Position numbers and translations under genes: made by a program
In this document: positions 8,111 through 15,776 of the stretch, one piece after another
How positions within the stretch are numbered: position 1 is the first letter of the stretch
Layout of the letters: every line of letters starts with the position of its first letter
Source of the DNA: Yinghuangia seranimata
GTDB lineage: Bacteria > Actinomycetota > Actinomycetes > Streptomycetales > Streptomycetaceae
Length of the DNA stretch: 64,000 bases
Reading direction: 5' to 3'
NCBI RefSeq assembly: GCF_029953285.1
Contig: NZ_JASAOI010000002.1
Location: 124,001 to 188,000 of the forward strand
Notes under the pieces: generated by a model
Database searches by the model: none
Seen by the model: the letters and a program-made list of their open reading frames with translations, nothing else
Told to the model about the DNA's origin: nothing

Positions 8111-8674
8111 TCATGACGTCGTCCGTGCCTTCTCGCCGCCGTCGCCGCTGTTCGCGAGCAAGTCGTCGAACACCGCGCGGTATTCGACCAGCGCGCCGCG
8201 CAGGTCCTCGGTGCTGGCCTCGTCGGCGGCCGAACGCACCTGCACCGCATGCGCGTTGCGGTAGTGCTCCAACATGCGGCCGTGCTCCACCGACAGGACC
8301 GACATCTGCTCCTCGTAGCCCTCGGTGGGGTAACCGCGTTCGTTCATCAGACGGGTCAGCAGGCTGTCCGCCTCGTCGACGGCGTCGCCGGGCGTGTCGA
8401 CGAAGTGCTCCTGCACCGCCCGCCATTCACGTACGTACTGCTCACGTGCGCCAGGCTCCAGCATTCTCAGCTCGTACGACTCGTGCCGCTTCTCCCGTGC
8501 GCGCAGCTCCCGTTCGGCCTCGATCCGGCCGCGGTCCTCGACCAGGCGGTCGTACTCGGGCCCGAAACGCTCCCGCAGCCGCCGGCTCTGCACGACCAAC
8601 CACGCGGCGGCCGCCGCGACGAGCACCACGACCACCGCGCCGATGATGACGGCGATGAGCGCTCCTGTGGACAT
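8111..8674 (-). CDS. Membrane-anchored helical protein, paralogue of the downstream gene
   Basis: 187 residues with one N-terminal membrane helix (LIAVIIGAVVVVLVAAAAAW, about residues 6-25). A charged, probably coiled-coil stretch follows (about 30-70), then a helical domain ending in STEDLRGALVEYRAVFDDLL. The motif WRAVQEHFVDTP...ADSLL is shared with the next gene. The coiled coil faces the cytoplasm if the short N-terminus is outside. The two genes form an operon. The function is unknown; the anchored plus soluble pairing suggests they could form a complex. Confidence 0.72.
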   Translation of the reverse strand: MSTGALIAVIIGAVVVVLVAAAAAWLVVQSRRLRERFGPEYDRLVEDRGRIEAERELRAREKRHESYELRMLEPGAREQYVREWRAVQEHFVDTPGDAVDEADSLLTRLMNERGYPTEGYEEQMSVLSVEHGRMLEHYRNAHAVQVRSAADEASTEDLRGALVEYRAVFDDLLANSGDGGEKARTTS

Positions 8675-8851
8675 CACAACTCCCAGGTGTGGCAGGACCC
8701 CCCATGTGCACGGCGCTGCCCCGTCCCCGACGTCCGAAACGACACCCACCGCACGGCCCGTCCCCGCGAACCCGGGCATCGGCACGCCGAAACGGGGCAG
8801 CCGCCAGGTGACGGGAGCGCGGCGGACGGTGTCCTGAGGGAGTGGGCGGCC

Positions 8852-9457
8852 ATGAGCGAGCTGTGGGTGGTCTGCGAATGGGAAGACGGCGACGGCCGCC
8901 GCCGCTGCGCGGTACGCAGCCGCGAGGTCGACGAGACGCCCCCGGGCACGTTGCCCGAGCCTGATGCGCGTGACGCGCCCGACGCGCCCGACGCGCCTGA
9001 TGGTTTCGACGTGCCCGACGTGCCCGACGTGCCCGACGTGCCCGACGTGCCCGACGTGCCTGATGGGCGGGACGCGCCCGACGCGCCCGACGCGCCTGAT
9101 GGGCCCGACGGACCTGACGCGTTCGACGTGCCCGACGCCGAGACCGTCGAGATCCTCGACCGCCTCGACGACGCCGTGCCGCCGGGATCGCTCTCCGAGT
9201 TGCTCACCACCAACGCGAACGCCTTCGCCATGGAACGCGCCTGCGGCCTCGCCGAACCCGGCCTCCGGATAGGCCTGGCCGACATCTCGGGCGGCCGCGT
9301 CCACGCCGAGGACGCCCTCCTGAGCTCGGCCGCCGACCAGGTCATCGAAGACGCGATCGCCGAGGTGGCCGAACGCTCCCGACGCGGCGGCTTCGCCCGC
9401 CTGCGCGTCTTCACCGTCACCGACGACGGAACCCTCGACCACCCGGGCGACGACTGA
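8852..9457 (+). CDS. Unknown protein with tandem Pro-Asp tripeptide repeats
   Basis: 201 residues in three parts. An N-terminal domain (1-35) begins MSELWVVCEWEDGDGRRR. A low-complexity region (about 38-96) is built of PDA, PDV and PDG triplets. A C-terminal domain of about 105 residues has the pattern TVEILDRLDDAVPPGSLSEL and VIEDAIAEVAERSRRGGF. The start ATG is preceded by GAGGGAG. I do not recognise either end domain. The repeat region is a coding minisatellite of near-identical 9-base units, so length variation between strains is expected. Confidence 0.65.
   Translation: MSELWVVCEWEDGDGRRRCAVRSREVDETPPGTLPEPDARDAPDAPDAPDGFDVPDVPDVPDVPDVPDVPDGRDAPDAPDAPDGPDGPDAFDVPDAETVEILDRLDDAVPPGSLSELLTTNANAFAMERACGLAEPGLRIGLADISGGRVHAEDALLSSAADQVIEDAIAEVAERSRRGGFARLRVFTVTDDGTLDHPGDD
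8961..9139 (+). repeat. Coding 9-bp minisatellite
   Basis: Tandem 9-base units GACGCGCCC and GACGTGCCC encode APD/VPD triplets, including five consecutive GTGCCCGAC units at 9011-9055. A larger block encoding RDAPDAPDAPDG occurs twice (about 8970-9003 and 9069-9102), so there is a second level of duplication. All units keep frame. Confidence 0.85.
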
Positions 9458-9473
9458 CGACGAGCGACGGCAG

Positions 9474-9502
9474 CGCCCACGACGGCTTCCGCGCCGTGGG
9501 CG
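9474..9502 (+). terminator. Intrinsic terminator
   Basis: CGCCCACG and CGTGGGCG form a perfect 8-bp stem with additional pairing inside the loop, 17 bases after the stop codon at 9457. The rest of the gap to 9755 holds no recognisable feature. Confidence 0.6.
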
Positions 9503-9754
9503 TCTTCGGCTTCAGCGCCGCGATGCTCCACTCCGCCCGCGAACGCCTCGCGGCTCACGAGCACCCGGCGCGCTCGGCCATGGCCCATAGCCGCCGACTT
9601 CCGCTGCCGACGGGCTGCGGGCCCGACCAGGCCCGCAGACCCGACCGCGGGCCGCTGCGCCTCCGCGTCGTCGCCCGTCCAGCCGGTCCAATGCCCGCGC
9701 GGGCGACGTCTGGGCGGTGTGCCAGGGTGGCCGCCGGATCAGGGGAGGTCATGG

Positions 9755-10477
9755 GTGGGTGTTGGTCTTGCGCTGGAGGACAGGCTCCGGGACCGCAGTA
9801 CAGACGTGTTCGAACAGGCCGTTCGTGACGCCGTCCTGGAGGGCCCGAGCGGTGAGGCGGCACTGGCGGCGGTCTTCGGTGACCTCCGGAAGGACCGGCG
9901 GCTCGACGTCGTGGTCGCGCTCGGCGACGCCCAAGGCACCGCGGGGCCCGGGGTGTTGCGGGCGGTGCTCGCGTCCGCGGATGCGTCCCGCGACATGCGC
10001 TGCGCAGCTGTGTCGGCCTTGGCGAAGCGCTGCGGCGTGCACGCGTCCGCGGACCTCGCCACCGCGTTGGCGAGCCGCGATCCGGCGGTGAAGCAGTGCG
10101 CGATGCTGGGCCTGGCCTACGCCGGAGACGACCGTGCGGTCGATGCCGCCTTCGCCCGGTTCCGGCAGCTGACCCGGGGTTCGCAGACCAGGTACGGCTT
10201 CGAGGCACCGCACCTGTCGGTGCAGTCGCCAACCGTGGTCGCGGTGTTCTACCTGGCCCGTCACCTGGACGGCACGGGCGGCGTCCGCACCGTCCGGCTC
10301 GTCACCGCGCTGCGTGACCACTGGGACCGGCTGCCGGGCCGCGACCGCTCGTGGTTGGCCGAGACCTGGCCCGACGCCGACCCCCTCGGTCCCGAGCCGT
10401 CCCTCGTTCCCCCGCCGGACGAAGACCGCCTGGACCACTGGATAGCCCGCGACCCGCTCTTCGGCCCGGCGCACTGA
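9755..10477 (+). CDS. Small HEAT/PBS-lyase-like repeat protein
   Basis: 240 residues. Repeated helical pairs such as DMRCAAVSALAKRCGVHASADLATAL and PAVKQCAMLGLAYAGDDRAV resemble HEAT or PBS-lyase repeats, which act as protein-binding scaffolds. The GTG at 9755 is chosen because GGGGAGG at 9742-9748 lies six bases before it; the open frame extends to 9719 but without such a site. No catalytic motif and no signal peptide are visible. The function is unknown, and it is transcribed alone toward a convergent MFS gene. Confidence 0.6.
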   Translation: MGVGLALEDRLRDRSTDVFEQAVRDAVLEGPSGEAALAAVFGDLRKDRRLDVVVALGDAQGTAGPGVLRAVLASADASRDMRCAAVSALAKRCGVHASADLATALASRDPAVKQCAMLGLAYAGDDRAVDAAFARFRQLTRGSQTRYGFEAPHLSVQSPTVVAVFYLARHLDGTGGVRTVRLVTALRDHWDRLPGRDRSWLAETWPDADPLGPEPSLVPPPDEDRLDHWIARDPLFGPAH

Positions 10478-10504
10478 GCGCGCGACGTCCCTGAACCTCA
10501 ACGG

Positions 10505-12019
10505 TCAGGACACCGCGCTCACCGTGGGGCGTTCCGCTGTCGCGCCCTGGTTCGCTTCGGCGAGGGCGTCGCGGGGCTTGGCGTCGACCTTTTGGAGGAG
10601 GGGGAGGACCAGCACTGCGGCGACGACCAGGACGGCGGCGGCGATGTGTAGGGCTAGGGCGTAGCCGTCGGTCTGGGCGGTCTGGGGGAGGGTGCCGTCT
10701 TCGACGTGGTGGCGGACGTACCGCAGGGCGAAGGGCACCAACGTGGCCAGCCCGAGTGACGCGCCGACCTGCTGCATGGCGGTCTGGACGCCCGAGGCGA
10801 GACCCGCGTCCTGGCCGGTGACCTGGTGGAGGGCGCCGTTGGTGAGGGCCGGGTAGGCGATGGCGTTGAAGAACCCGTACACGAGCAGGCCCGGCATGAT
10901 GCCGCCCACGAACGACGCGTCGGTGGCCAGGCCGTCCGCCGCGACGACGAGCCCGACCGCGCTGCCGAGGAACGCGACGACGAGGGTCGCCTTCACGCCG
11001 GCGATGCGCGGCATCAGCGCCGTGGACACGCCCATGCCGAGCCCGATCGCGATGGTGAACGGCACGTACGACAGGCCGGTCTCCAGCGGCGAGTAGTCCA
11101 GCACCTCCTGCAGGTAGAGCGTCAGCAGGAACGCGTACGTGTAGAACGCCGCCAGCGACAGCATGCTCACGCCGTTGGACGTCAGGCGCGTGCGGTTGGT
11201 GAAGAACCGCAGCGGGAGCATCGGGTCCGGGACGCGGGTCTCCCACCACGCCGTGAACGCCAGCAGCACCAGCCCGCCCGCGAGCGGCGCCAAAACCCTC
11301 GCCGAACCCCACGGCTCGTCGGCGGCCTCCAGCAGGCCGTAGACGACCGACACCAGACCGCCGGTCGCGGCGATCGCCCCGACCACGTCGACCCGCTGCC
11401 CGGCGCGCGCCATCCTGCTCTCCGGGAGCACCCGCGGGACCATGAGCAGCGCGAACACCGCGACCGGCAGGTTGACGAAGAAGATCCACCGCCAGCTCAC
11501 CAGGTCGGTCAGCGACCCGCCGACGACCGAGCCGACCGCGCCGCCGAGCGCGGCAACGCCGCCCCACAGTCCGAGCGCCCTCGTACGCTCTGCCGGGTCC
11601 GTGAACAGGACGGGGATCAGCCCGAGCGCCGCCGGGCCCGCCAGCGCCTCGCCGAAGCCCTGGACGAAGCGTCCCGCGACCAGCATCCCGGAGTTCGCCG
11701 CCGCCCCGCACACGGCCGAGGACACGCCGAAGACCAGCACGCCGGCGACGAAGCCCCTGCGGCGGCCGTACATGTCGGCGAGTCGGCCGCCCAGGAGCAG
11801 GAACCCGCCGGCGGTGAGCACATATGCGTTGACGACCCAGGCGAGGCCGCCGACGGAGAAGTCGAGGTCGTCCTGGATGTGGGGGAGGGCGATGTTCACG
11901 ACGGTGACATCCATCATCAGCATGAACTGCACTGCGGCCAGGACGGCCAGCGCCGTCCAGCGCCGGGGGTCGGCCGTGGTGTCCGTCCGTGCGGATGTGT
12001 CCTGTGCTGCGCTGCGCAT
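10505..12019 (-). CDS. MFS drug exporter of the DHA2 (14-helix) family
   Basis: 504 residues from MRSAAQDTS. The pattern QFMLMMDVTVVNIALPHIQ in helix 1, GGRLADMYGRRR in the 2-3 loop and the TM5 antiporter-type motif region GGAVGSVVGGSLTD are those of EmrB/QacA-type proton antiporters with 14 helices. It probably exports an amphipathic or electrophilic compound across the cytoplasmic membrane. It is divergent from an epimerase-sigma factor-reductase operon. An ECF41-type promoter motif lies about 60-90 bases upstream of it, which suggests control by that sigma factor. Confidence 0.9.
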   Translation of the reverse strand: MRSAAQDTSARTDTTADPRRWTALAVLAAVQFMLMMDVTVVNIALPHIQDDLDFSVGGLAWVVNAYVLTAGGFLLLGGRLADMYGRRRGFVAGVLVFGVSSAVCGAAANSGMLVAGRFVQGFGEALAGPAALGLIPVLFTDPAERTRALGLWGGVAALGGAVGSVVGGSLTDLVSWRWIFFVNLPVAVFALLMVPRVLPESRMARAGQRVDVVGAIAATGGLVSVVYGLLEAADEPWGSARVLAPLAGGLVLLAFTAWWETRVPDPMLPLRFFTNRTRLTSNGVSMLSLAAFYTYAFLLTLYLQEVLDYSPLETGLSYVPFTIAIGLGMGVSTALMPRIAGVKATLVVAFLGSAVGLVVAADGLATDASFVGGIMPGLLVYGFFNAIAYPALTNGALHQVTGQDAGLASGVQTAMQQVGASLGLATLVPFALRYVRHHVEDGTLPQTAQTDGYALALHIAAAVLVVAAVLVLPLLQKVDAKPRDALAEANQGATAERPTVSAVS

Positions 12020-12081
12020 GTGCGACCCGTTCCTTCGTCCTGCCTCGCATGGTCTGGGGGCGACGCGGCCCCGCCGCCCGA

Positions 12082-12109
12082 GACGAGGTGGACCCCGCCG
12101 GGTGTGACA
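12082..12109 (-). promoter_or_regulatory. ECF41-type promoter motif facing the MFS gene
   Basis: On the minus strand TGTCACA (12109-12103) is followed after 17 bases by CGTC (12085-12082). The published ECF41 consensus is TGTCACA-N16-CGTC. The bases after CGTC (TCGGG) match the opposite promoter. Spacing is one base longer than consensus. Confidence 0.55.
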
Positions 12110-12142
12110 TCGCCGCGCCGCGGATCTCCCGACCTTCCCCCG

Positions 12143-12169
12143 TGTCACAGATCGCGGGGCTGTCTCGTC
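12143..12169 (+). promoter_or_regulatory. ECF41-type promoter of the epimerase-sigma operon
   Basis: TGTCACA (12143-12149), exactly 16 bases, then CGTC (12166-12169) match the known ECF41 target promoter without mismatch. It lies 54 bases upstream of the epimerase start. The sigma factor encoded two genes on is an ECF41 member, so this is a self-consistent autoregulatory circuit. Confidence 0.75.
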
Positions 12170-12223
12170 TCGGGTCGCAGAGAGCGGAGATCACGCGGAA
12201 CACGCACCGAGCAGGAGACGGAG

Positions 12224-13150
12224 ATGGCCATGCGAGTGTTCGTGGCAGGCGGGACCGGGGTGTTGGGGCGGCGGCTCGTGCCGCAGCTCGTCGCCCGCGG
12301 GCACCAGGTGACGGCGACGACGACCTCCGCCGCCAAACTGGGGCAGCTGCAGCGGATGGGCGCGGAAGGCGTCGTCATGGACGGCCTGGACGCGGCGTCC
12401 GTGCGCGACGCGGTCGAGCAGGCCCGGCCGGACACGATCGTCCACCAGATGACGTCGATCGCCGGCAAGCCCGACATCAAGCACATGGACCGGTGGTTCG
12501 CCGCCACCAACCGGCTGCGCACCGAGGGCACCGACCACCTGCTGGCCGCCGCCGCGGCGACCGGCGTACGGCACTTCGTGGCGCAGGGCTACGCGGGCTG
12601 GAACGGCCTGCGCGAAGGCGGCTGGGTCAAGACCGAGGAGGACCCGCTCGACCCGATGACGGGCACCACCGCCGCGCCCGGGATGGCGGCCATCGCCCAC
12701 GTCGAGCGGACCGTCCTCGAAGCCGGCGGCGCGGTACTGCGCTACGGCGCCTTCTACGGGCCGGACGCCAGCGACGACCAGGTCCAGATGGTCCGCAAGC
12801 GGCAGTTCCCGCTGGTCGGCAGCGGCGCCGGATACAGCTCGTGGATCCACCTCGACGACGCGGCGGCCGCGACCGTCCTCGCCGTCGAGCAGAAGGCCAC
12901 CGGGGTGTTCAACATCGTCGACGACGAGCCCGCCCCCGCCGCCGAGTGGCTCCCGTATCTGGCCGAATGCGCGGGCGCCAAGCGCCCGATGCGGGTTCCG
13001 GTGTGGCTTGCCCGGCTGCTCGCCGGCCAGGTCGCGGTGGTCATGATGACCGAGGGACGCGGCTTCTCCAACACCAAGGCCAAACGCGAACTCGGCTGGG
13101 AGCCGCGCTACTCAACGTGGCGTCAGGGATTCAAGGAGGGCGTCGCGTGA
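12224..13150 (+). CDS. NAD(P)-dependent epimerase/dehydratase (atypical SDR)
   Basis: 308 residues. The extended-SDR dinucleotide motif is GGTGVLG (9-15). The family features are weaker further on: no clear YxxxK is present, but AHVERTVL and the RYGAFYGPDAS segment follow the pattern of NAD-dependent epimerase relatives that partner ECF41 sigma factors. AGGAG precedes the ATG; a second ATG six bases on is possible. Its stop overlaps the sigma-factor start by four bases (GTGA). ECF41 factors typically control one adjacent carboxymuconolactone decarboxylase, oxidoreductase or epimerase gene. The substrate is unknown. Confidence 0.82.
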   Translation: MAMRVFVAGGTGVLGRRLVPQLVARGHQVTATTTSAAKLGQLQRMGAEGVVMDGLDAASVRDAVEQARPDTIVHQMTSIAGKPDIKHMDRWFAATNRLRTEGTDHLLAAAAATGVRHFVAQGYAGWNGLREGGWVKTEEDPLDPMTGTTAAPGMAAIAHVERTVLEAGGAVLRYGAFYGPDASDDQVQMVRKRQFPLVGSGAGYSSWIHLDDAAAATVLAVEQKATGVFNIVDDEPAPAAEWLPYLAECAGAKRPMRVPVWLARLLAGQVAVVMMTEGRGFSNTKAKRELGWEPRYSTWRQGFKEGVA

Positions 13151-14094
13151 CGCCGGCCGAGGAGTTCGAGGAGCTGCGGCCCCTGCTGTTCTCGATCGCG
13201 TACCGGATCCTCGGCAGCGTGAGCGAGGCCGAGGACGCGGTGCAGGAGACCTGGCTGCGGTACGAGGCGGTGGTGGACCGGCCGGCGTCGGCCAAGGCGT
13301 ATCTGTCCGCGGTCGTCACCCGCCTCTCCATCGACGTGCTGCGCTCGGCACGGGCGCGGCGCGAGGAGTACGTCGGGGCGTGGTTCCCCGAACCGTTGCT
13401 GAGCGACCCGTACGACGACCCGGAACGCTCCGCCGAACTGGCCGACTCCGTCTCGATGGCCGCCCTGCTGCTGCTCGAACGGCTCAGCCCGCTCGAGCGC
13501 GCGGTGTTCGTGCTGCGGGAGGTCTTCGGGTTCACCTTCGGGGACATCGCCACCGCGGTGGGGCGCTCGGAGGTCGCGTGCCGTCAACTGGCCGTACGCG
13601 CCCGCCGCCACATGGACGCCGGGCGGCCCCGGTTCGAGGCCGACCGGCACGAACACGAGGAACTCGCCGAGCGGTTCTTCGACGCCTTCCGCGAAGGCGA
13701 CGTCGACGCGTTGCGCGAACTGCTGGCCGCCGACGTGCAGATGGTCGGCGACGGCGGCGGCAAGGCCCCGCTCTGGTCCAAGGGCGGCGCGTTCGGCTTC
13801 GACAAGGTCGCGGCGATGCTCATCGCCTTCGCCCCGCCGTTCCTGTTCATCGGCGGCACCGTCGAAGCGCGCGAGATCAACGGCCAGCCCGGCGCGATCT
13901 TCCGCGACCGCGACGGCAAGGTTTTCAGCGCCTGGGTGCTCGACATCCTCGAGGGGCGGATCCAGGCGATCCGGACCGTCCTCAACCCCGACAAGCTCGG
14001 CCACGTGGGGCCGGTGGCCGACGCCTGGGCGGCCGTACGCGCGGCCCGGAACACGCACGGTTTCCCGGTCGACGCGGACCCCACGCAGCCGTGA
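13147..14094 (+). CDS. sigJ: ECF41-group RNA polymerase sigma factor with SnoaL-like C-terminal domain
   Basis: 315 residues. Sigma region 2 (AEDAVQETWLRYE, about 15-85) and region 4 (LSPLERAVFVLREVFGFTFGDIATAVG, about 113-160) are followed by a domain of about 140 residues of the SnoaL/NTF2 fold. Two ECF41 hallmarks are visible: WFPEP at 79-83 in the linker and DGGGK at 202-206 in the extension. In this group the extension replaces a separate anti-sigma factor and tunes activity, and none is encoded nearby. The GTG start overlaps the epimerase stop, so the two are translationally coupled. The symbol follows the mycobacterial SigJ relatives; the group assignment is firmer than the name. Confidence 0.9.
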   Translation: MTPAEEFEELRPLLFSIAYRILGSVSEAEDAVQETWLRYEAVVDRPASAKAYLSAVVTRLSIDVLRSARARREEYVGAWFPEPLLSDPYDDPERSAELADSVSMAALLLLERLSPLERAVFVLREVFGFTFGDIATAVGRSEVACRQLAVRARRHMDAGRPRFEADRHEHEELAERFFDAFREGDVDALRELLAADVQMVGDGGGKAPLWSKGGAFGFDKVAAMLIAFAPPFLFIGGTVEAREINGQPGAIFRDRDGKVFSAWVLDILEGRIQAIRTVLNPDKLGHVGPVADAWAAVRAARNTHGFPVDADPTQP

Positions 14095-14132
14095 CCGCAC
14101 CGGGGTTCCCGCCACCTGATCTGAGAGGCACT

Positions 14133-14714
14133 ATGACCAAGATCGGCGTCATCATCGGCAGCACCCGCCCCGGGCGCGCGGGCGACCAGGTCGCCCGCTG
14201 GGTCCGCGGGCGCGCCGCCGAACACGCGGGCGACGCGGCCGAGTTCGAGCTCATCGACCTGCTGGACCACGCGCTCCCACTGCTGGACGAGCCCGTCCCG
14301 CCGGCCAGAACCCCGGGCGAGAACCCGCACACCGTCCGCTGGGCCGAACGGATCGGCGCCTGCGACGCGTTCATCATCGTCACCCCCGAGTACAACACCG
14401 CTCCGCCCGCGTCCCTCACCAACGCCATCGACTACCTGCACCGGGAGTGGGGCGGCAAGCCGGTCGCGTACGTCGGCTACGGCCGCTACGGCGCGCTCAT
14501 GGCCGTCCAGAAGCTCCGCGCCCAGGCGGGGGCGCTGCGCATGGCCGACATCGGGCCGCAGCTGGTCCTGTCGCTCATCGACGACTTCGTGGACCTGACC
14601 GACTTCCAGCCGCAGGCGACACGCACCGCCGAGCTGCACCGGCTCCTGGACGAACTCCTGGCCTGGTCCCGGGCGCTCGGCACCCTGCGGGCGGTGCCGC
14701 AGGCCGCCGCCTGA
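14133..14714 (+). CDS. NADPH-dependent FMN reductase (flavodoxin-like)
   Basis: 193 residues. The phosphate-binding loop GSTRPGR (9-15), the TPEYN motif and the flavin-contact region GYGRYGALMAVQKLR are those of the NADPH-dependent FMN reductase family. Members transfer hydride to FMN, azo dyes or quinones. It is 38 bases downstream of the ECF41 sigma factor on the same strand, so it probably shares the promoter at 12143 and belongs to the same stress response. Confidence 0.88.
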   Translation: MTKIGVIIGSTRPGRAGDQVARWVRGRAAEHAGDAAEFELIDLLDHALPLLDEPVPPARTPGENPHTVRWAERIGACDAFIIVTPEYNTAPPASLTNAIDYLHREWGGKPVAYVGYGRYGALMAVQKLRAQAGALRMADIGPQLVLSLIDDFVDLTDFQPQATRTAELHRLLDELLAWSRALGTLRAVPQAAA

Positions 14715-14761
14715 GGCCACTCGTACGCCGGTGGCGGCGACCTCGGCCGGCACCGAGGCGC

Positions 14762-14819
14762 CGACCACCGGTCCCGCCGGTCAGGTCGGTCGACCACCGG
14801 CCGTGCGGGTCAGGTCAGC
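14762..14819. repeat. Imperfect 29-bp tandem duplication
   Basis: Two consecutive 29-base units both begin CGACCACCGG and both contain GTCAGGTC. The second overlaps the 3' end of the UbiA gene (stop at 14810-14812). It lies between the convergent reductase and prenyltransferase genes. Confidence 0.6.
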
Positions 14820-15715
14820 CGTCCGCCGCGGGCGACCAGCAGGAAGACCGTGAGCCCCGCCACCGCGACGGCCGCGAGGAACGGCGTGTTCGAACGCTCG
14901 TCGGCCGGCCAGGCCGCCCCTGCCGCGGCGACCGGGGCCGCGGCGGCCAACGTCGCCCAGCCCAGCGGTCCCGCGCCGCCCGACGGCCCGCACGCCACCA
15001 CGGCGACAGCCGTGAGCAGCACCGGCGGGGCCAGCCGGCGAACCCACCGCGGACCGAGGCGCTGCGGCAGGCCGCGTACGCCGCCCGCCCGGTCGTCGGC
15101 GATGTCCGGCAGCACGTTGAGCAGATGCGCCCCCACACCGAGCAGCGCCGCGCCGGTGACCGCCCACCACGCCGGCCACGGATGCCCGGGCAGGCCGAGC
15201 GTGACGAACGCGGGCAGCGAGCCCAAGCCGACGGCGTAGGGCAGCGGCGACAACGGCGTGCGCTTGAGGGCGACGTCGTACGCCCACCCGCCCGCAAGCA
15301 CGCCGACCAGGTGCGCCGCACCCGCGGGCCACCCGCTGAGCAGCGACAACGGCACGCACGCCGCGAGCGACAGACCCGACGCGACGCCGATCGCCCGCGG
15401 CGAGAGCTCACCGGACGCTGCGGGTTTGTCGGTCCGCCCGGCCGCCGCGTCCCGCCGCGCGTCGAGCGCGTCGTTGCACCACCCGATGGACGCCTGCCCC
15501 GCCAACACCGCCGCACCGACCGCCGCCGACCCGGCCACCCCCCGCCCCGCGGCCGCCGCGACCGCCGTGACGAACGCCGTGACCGCCACGGTCGGGAGCG
15601 GATGACACGCACGCGCGAGCGCCGACAGACACCGCACCGTGCGGGCGGCACGCCGCGGGCCCGGTTCGACGGGGACTGACAGGCGTCGGACGGCGAGGGA
15701 CGGGTAGTCGCTCAT
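14810..15715 (-). CDS. UbiA-family prenyltransferase
   Basis: 301 residues with about eight or nine predicted membrane helices. Two Asp-rich motifs that bind Mg-diphosphate are present: NDALDARRD and PDIADDRAG. The family transfers an isoprenoid chain to an aromatic or polar acceptor within the membrane. It starts at ATG 15713-15715, only 61 bases from the divergent type III polyketide synthase, so the aromatic product of that cluster is a plausible acceptor. A menaquinone or haem-pathway role is less likely from the context. The ribosome-binding site is weak. Confidence 0.85.
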   Translation of the reverse strand: MSDYPSLAVRRLSVPVEPGPRRAARTVRCLSALARACHPLPTVAVTAFVTAVAAAAGRGVAGSAAVGAAVLAGQASIGWCNDALDARRDAAAGRTDKPAASGELSPRAIGVASGLSLAACVPLSLLSGWPAGAAHLVGVLAGGWAYDVALKRTPLSPLPYAVGLGSLPAFVTLGLPGHPWPAWWAVTGAALLGVGAHLLNVLPDIADDRAGGVRGLPQRLGPRWVRRLAPPVLLTAVAVVACGPSGGAGPLGWATLAAAAPVAAAGAAWPADERSNTPFLAAVAVAGLTVFLLVARGGRLT

Positions 15716-15776
15716 GACCGCAAAGCTAGAGCAACCGCCACCAAACCGGCGGTAGGCAACGGGAAGGACTCCTCGG

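Noticed and set aside
8961-9139. CRISPR array
   Set aside because: The units are 9 bases long without spacers and encode an in-frame peptide repeat.
9458-9754. Possible tRNA or small gene in the 297-base gap
   Set aside because: Only a terminator hairpin is seen; no cloverleaf with a TTCRA-like T-loop and no frame with start and ribosome-binding site fits.
12020-12148. Longer MFS protein starting at GTG 12148
   Set aside because: The extra 43 residues are Arg/Gly-rich without helix propensity and would place the start inside the divergent promoter region.
10826-12223. N-terminal extension of the epimerase frame through the MFS gene
   Set aside because: It is antisense to the MFS exporter; AGGAG plus ATG at 12224 and the Rossmann motif right after mark the true start.
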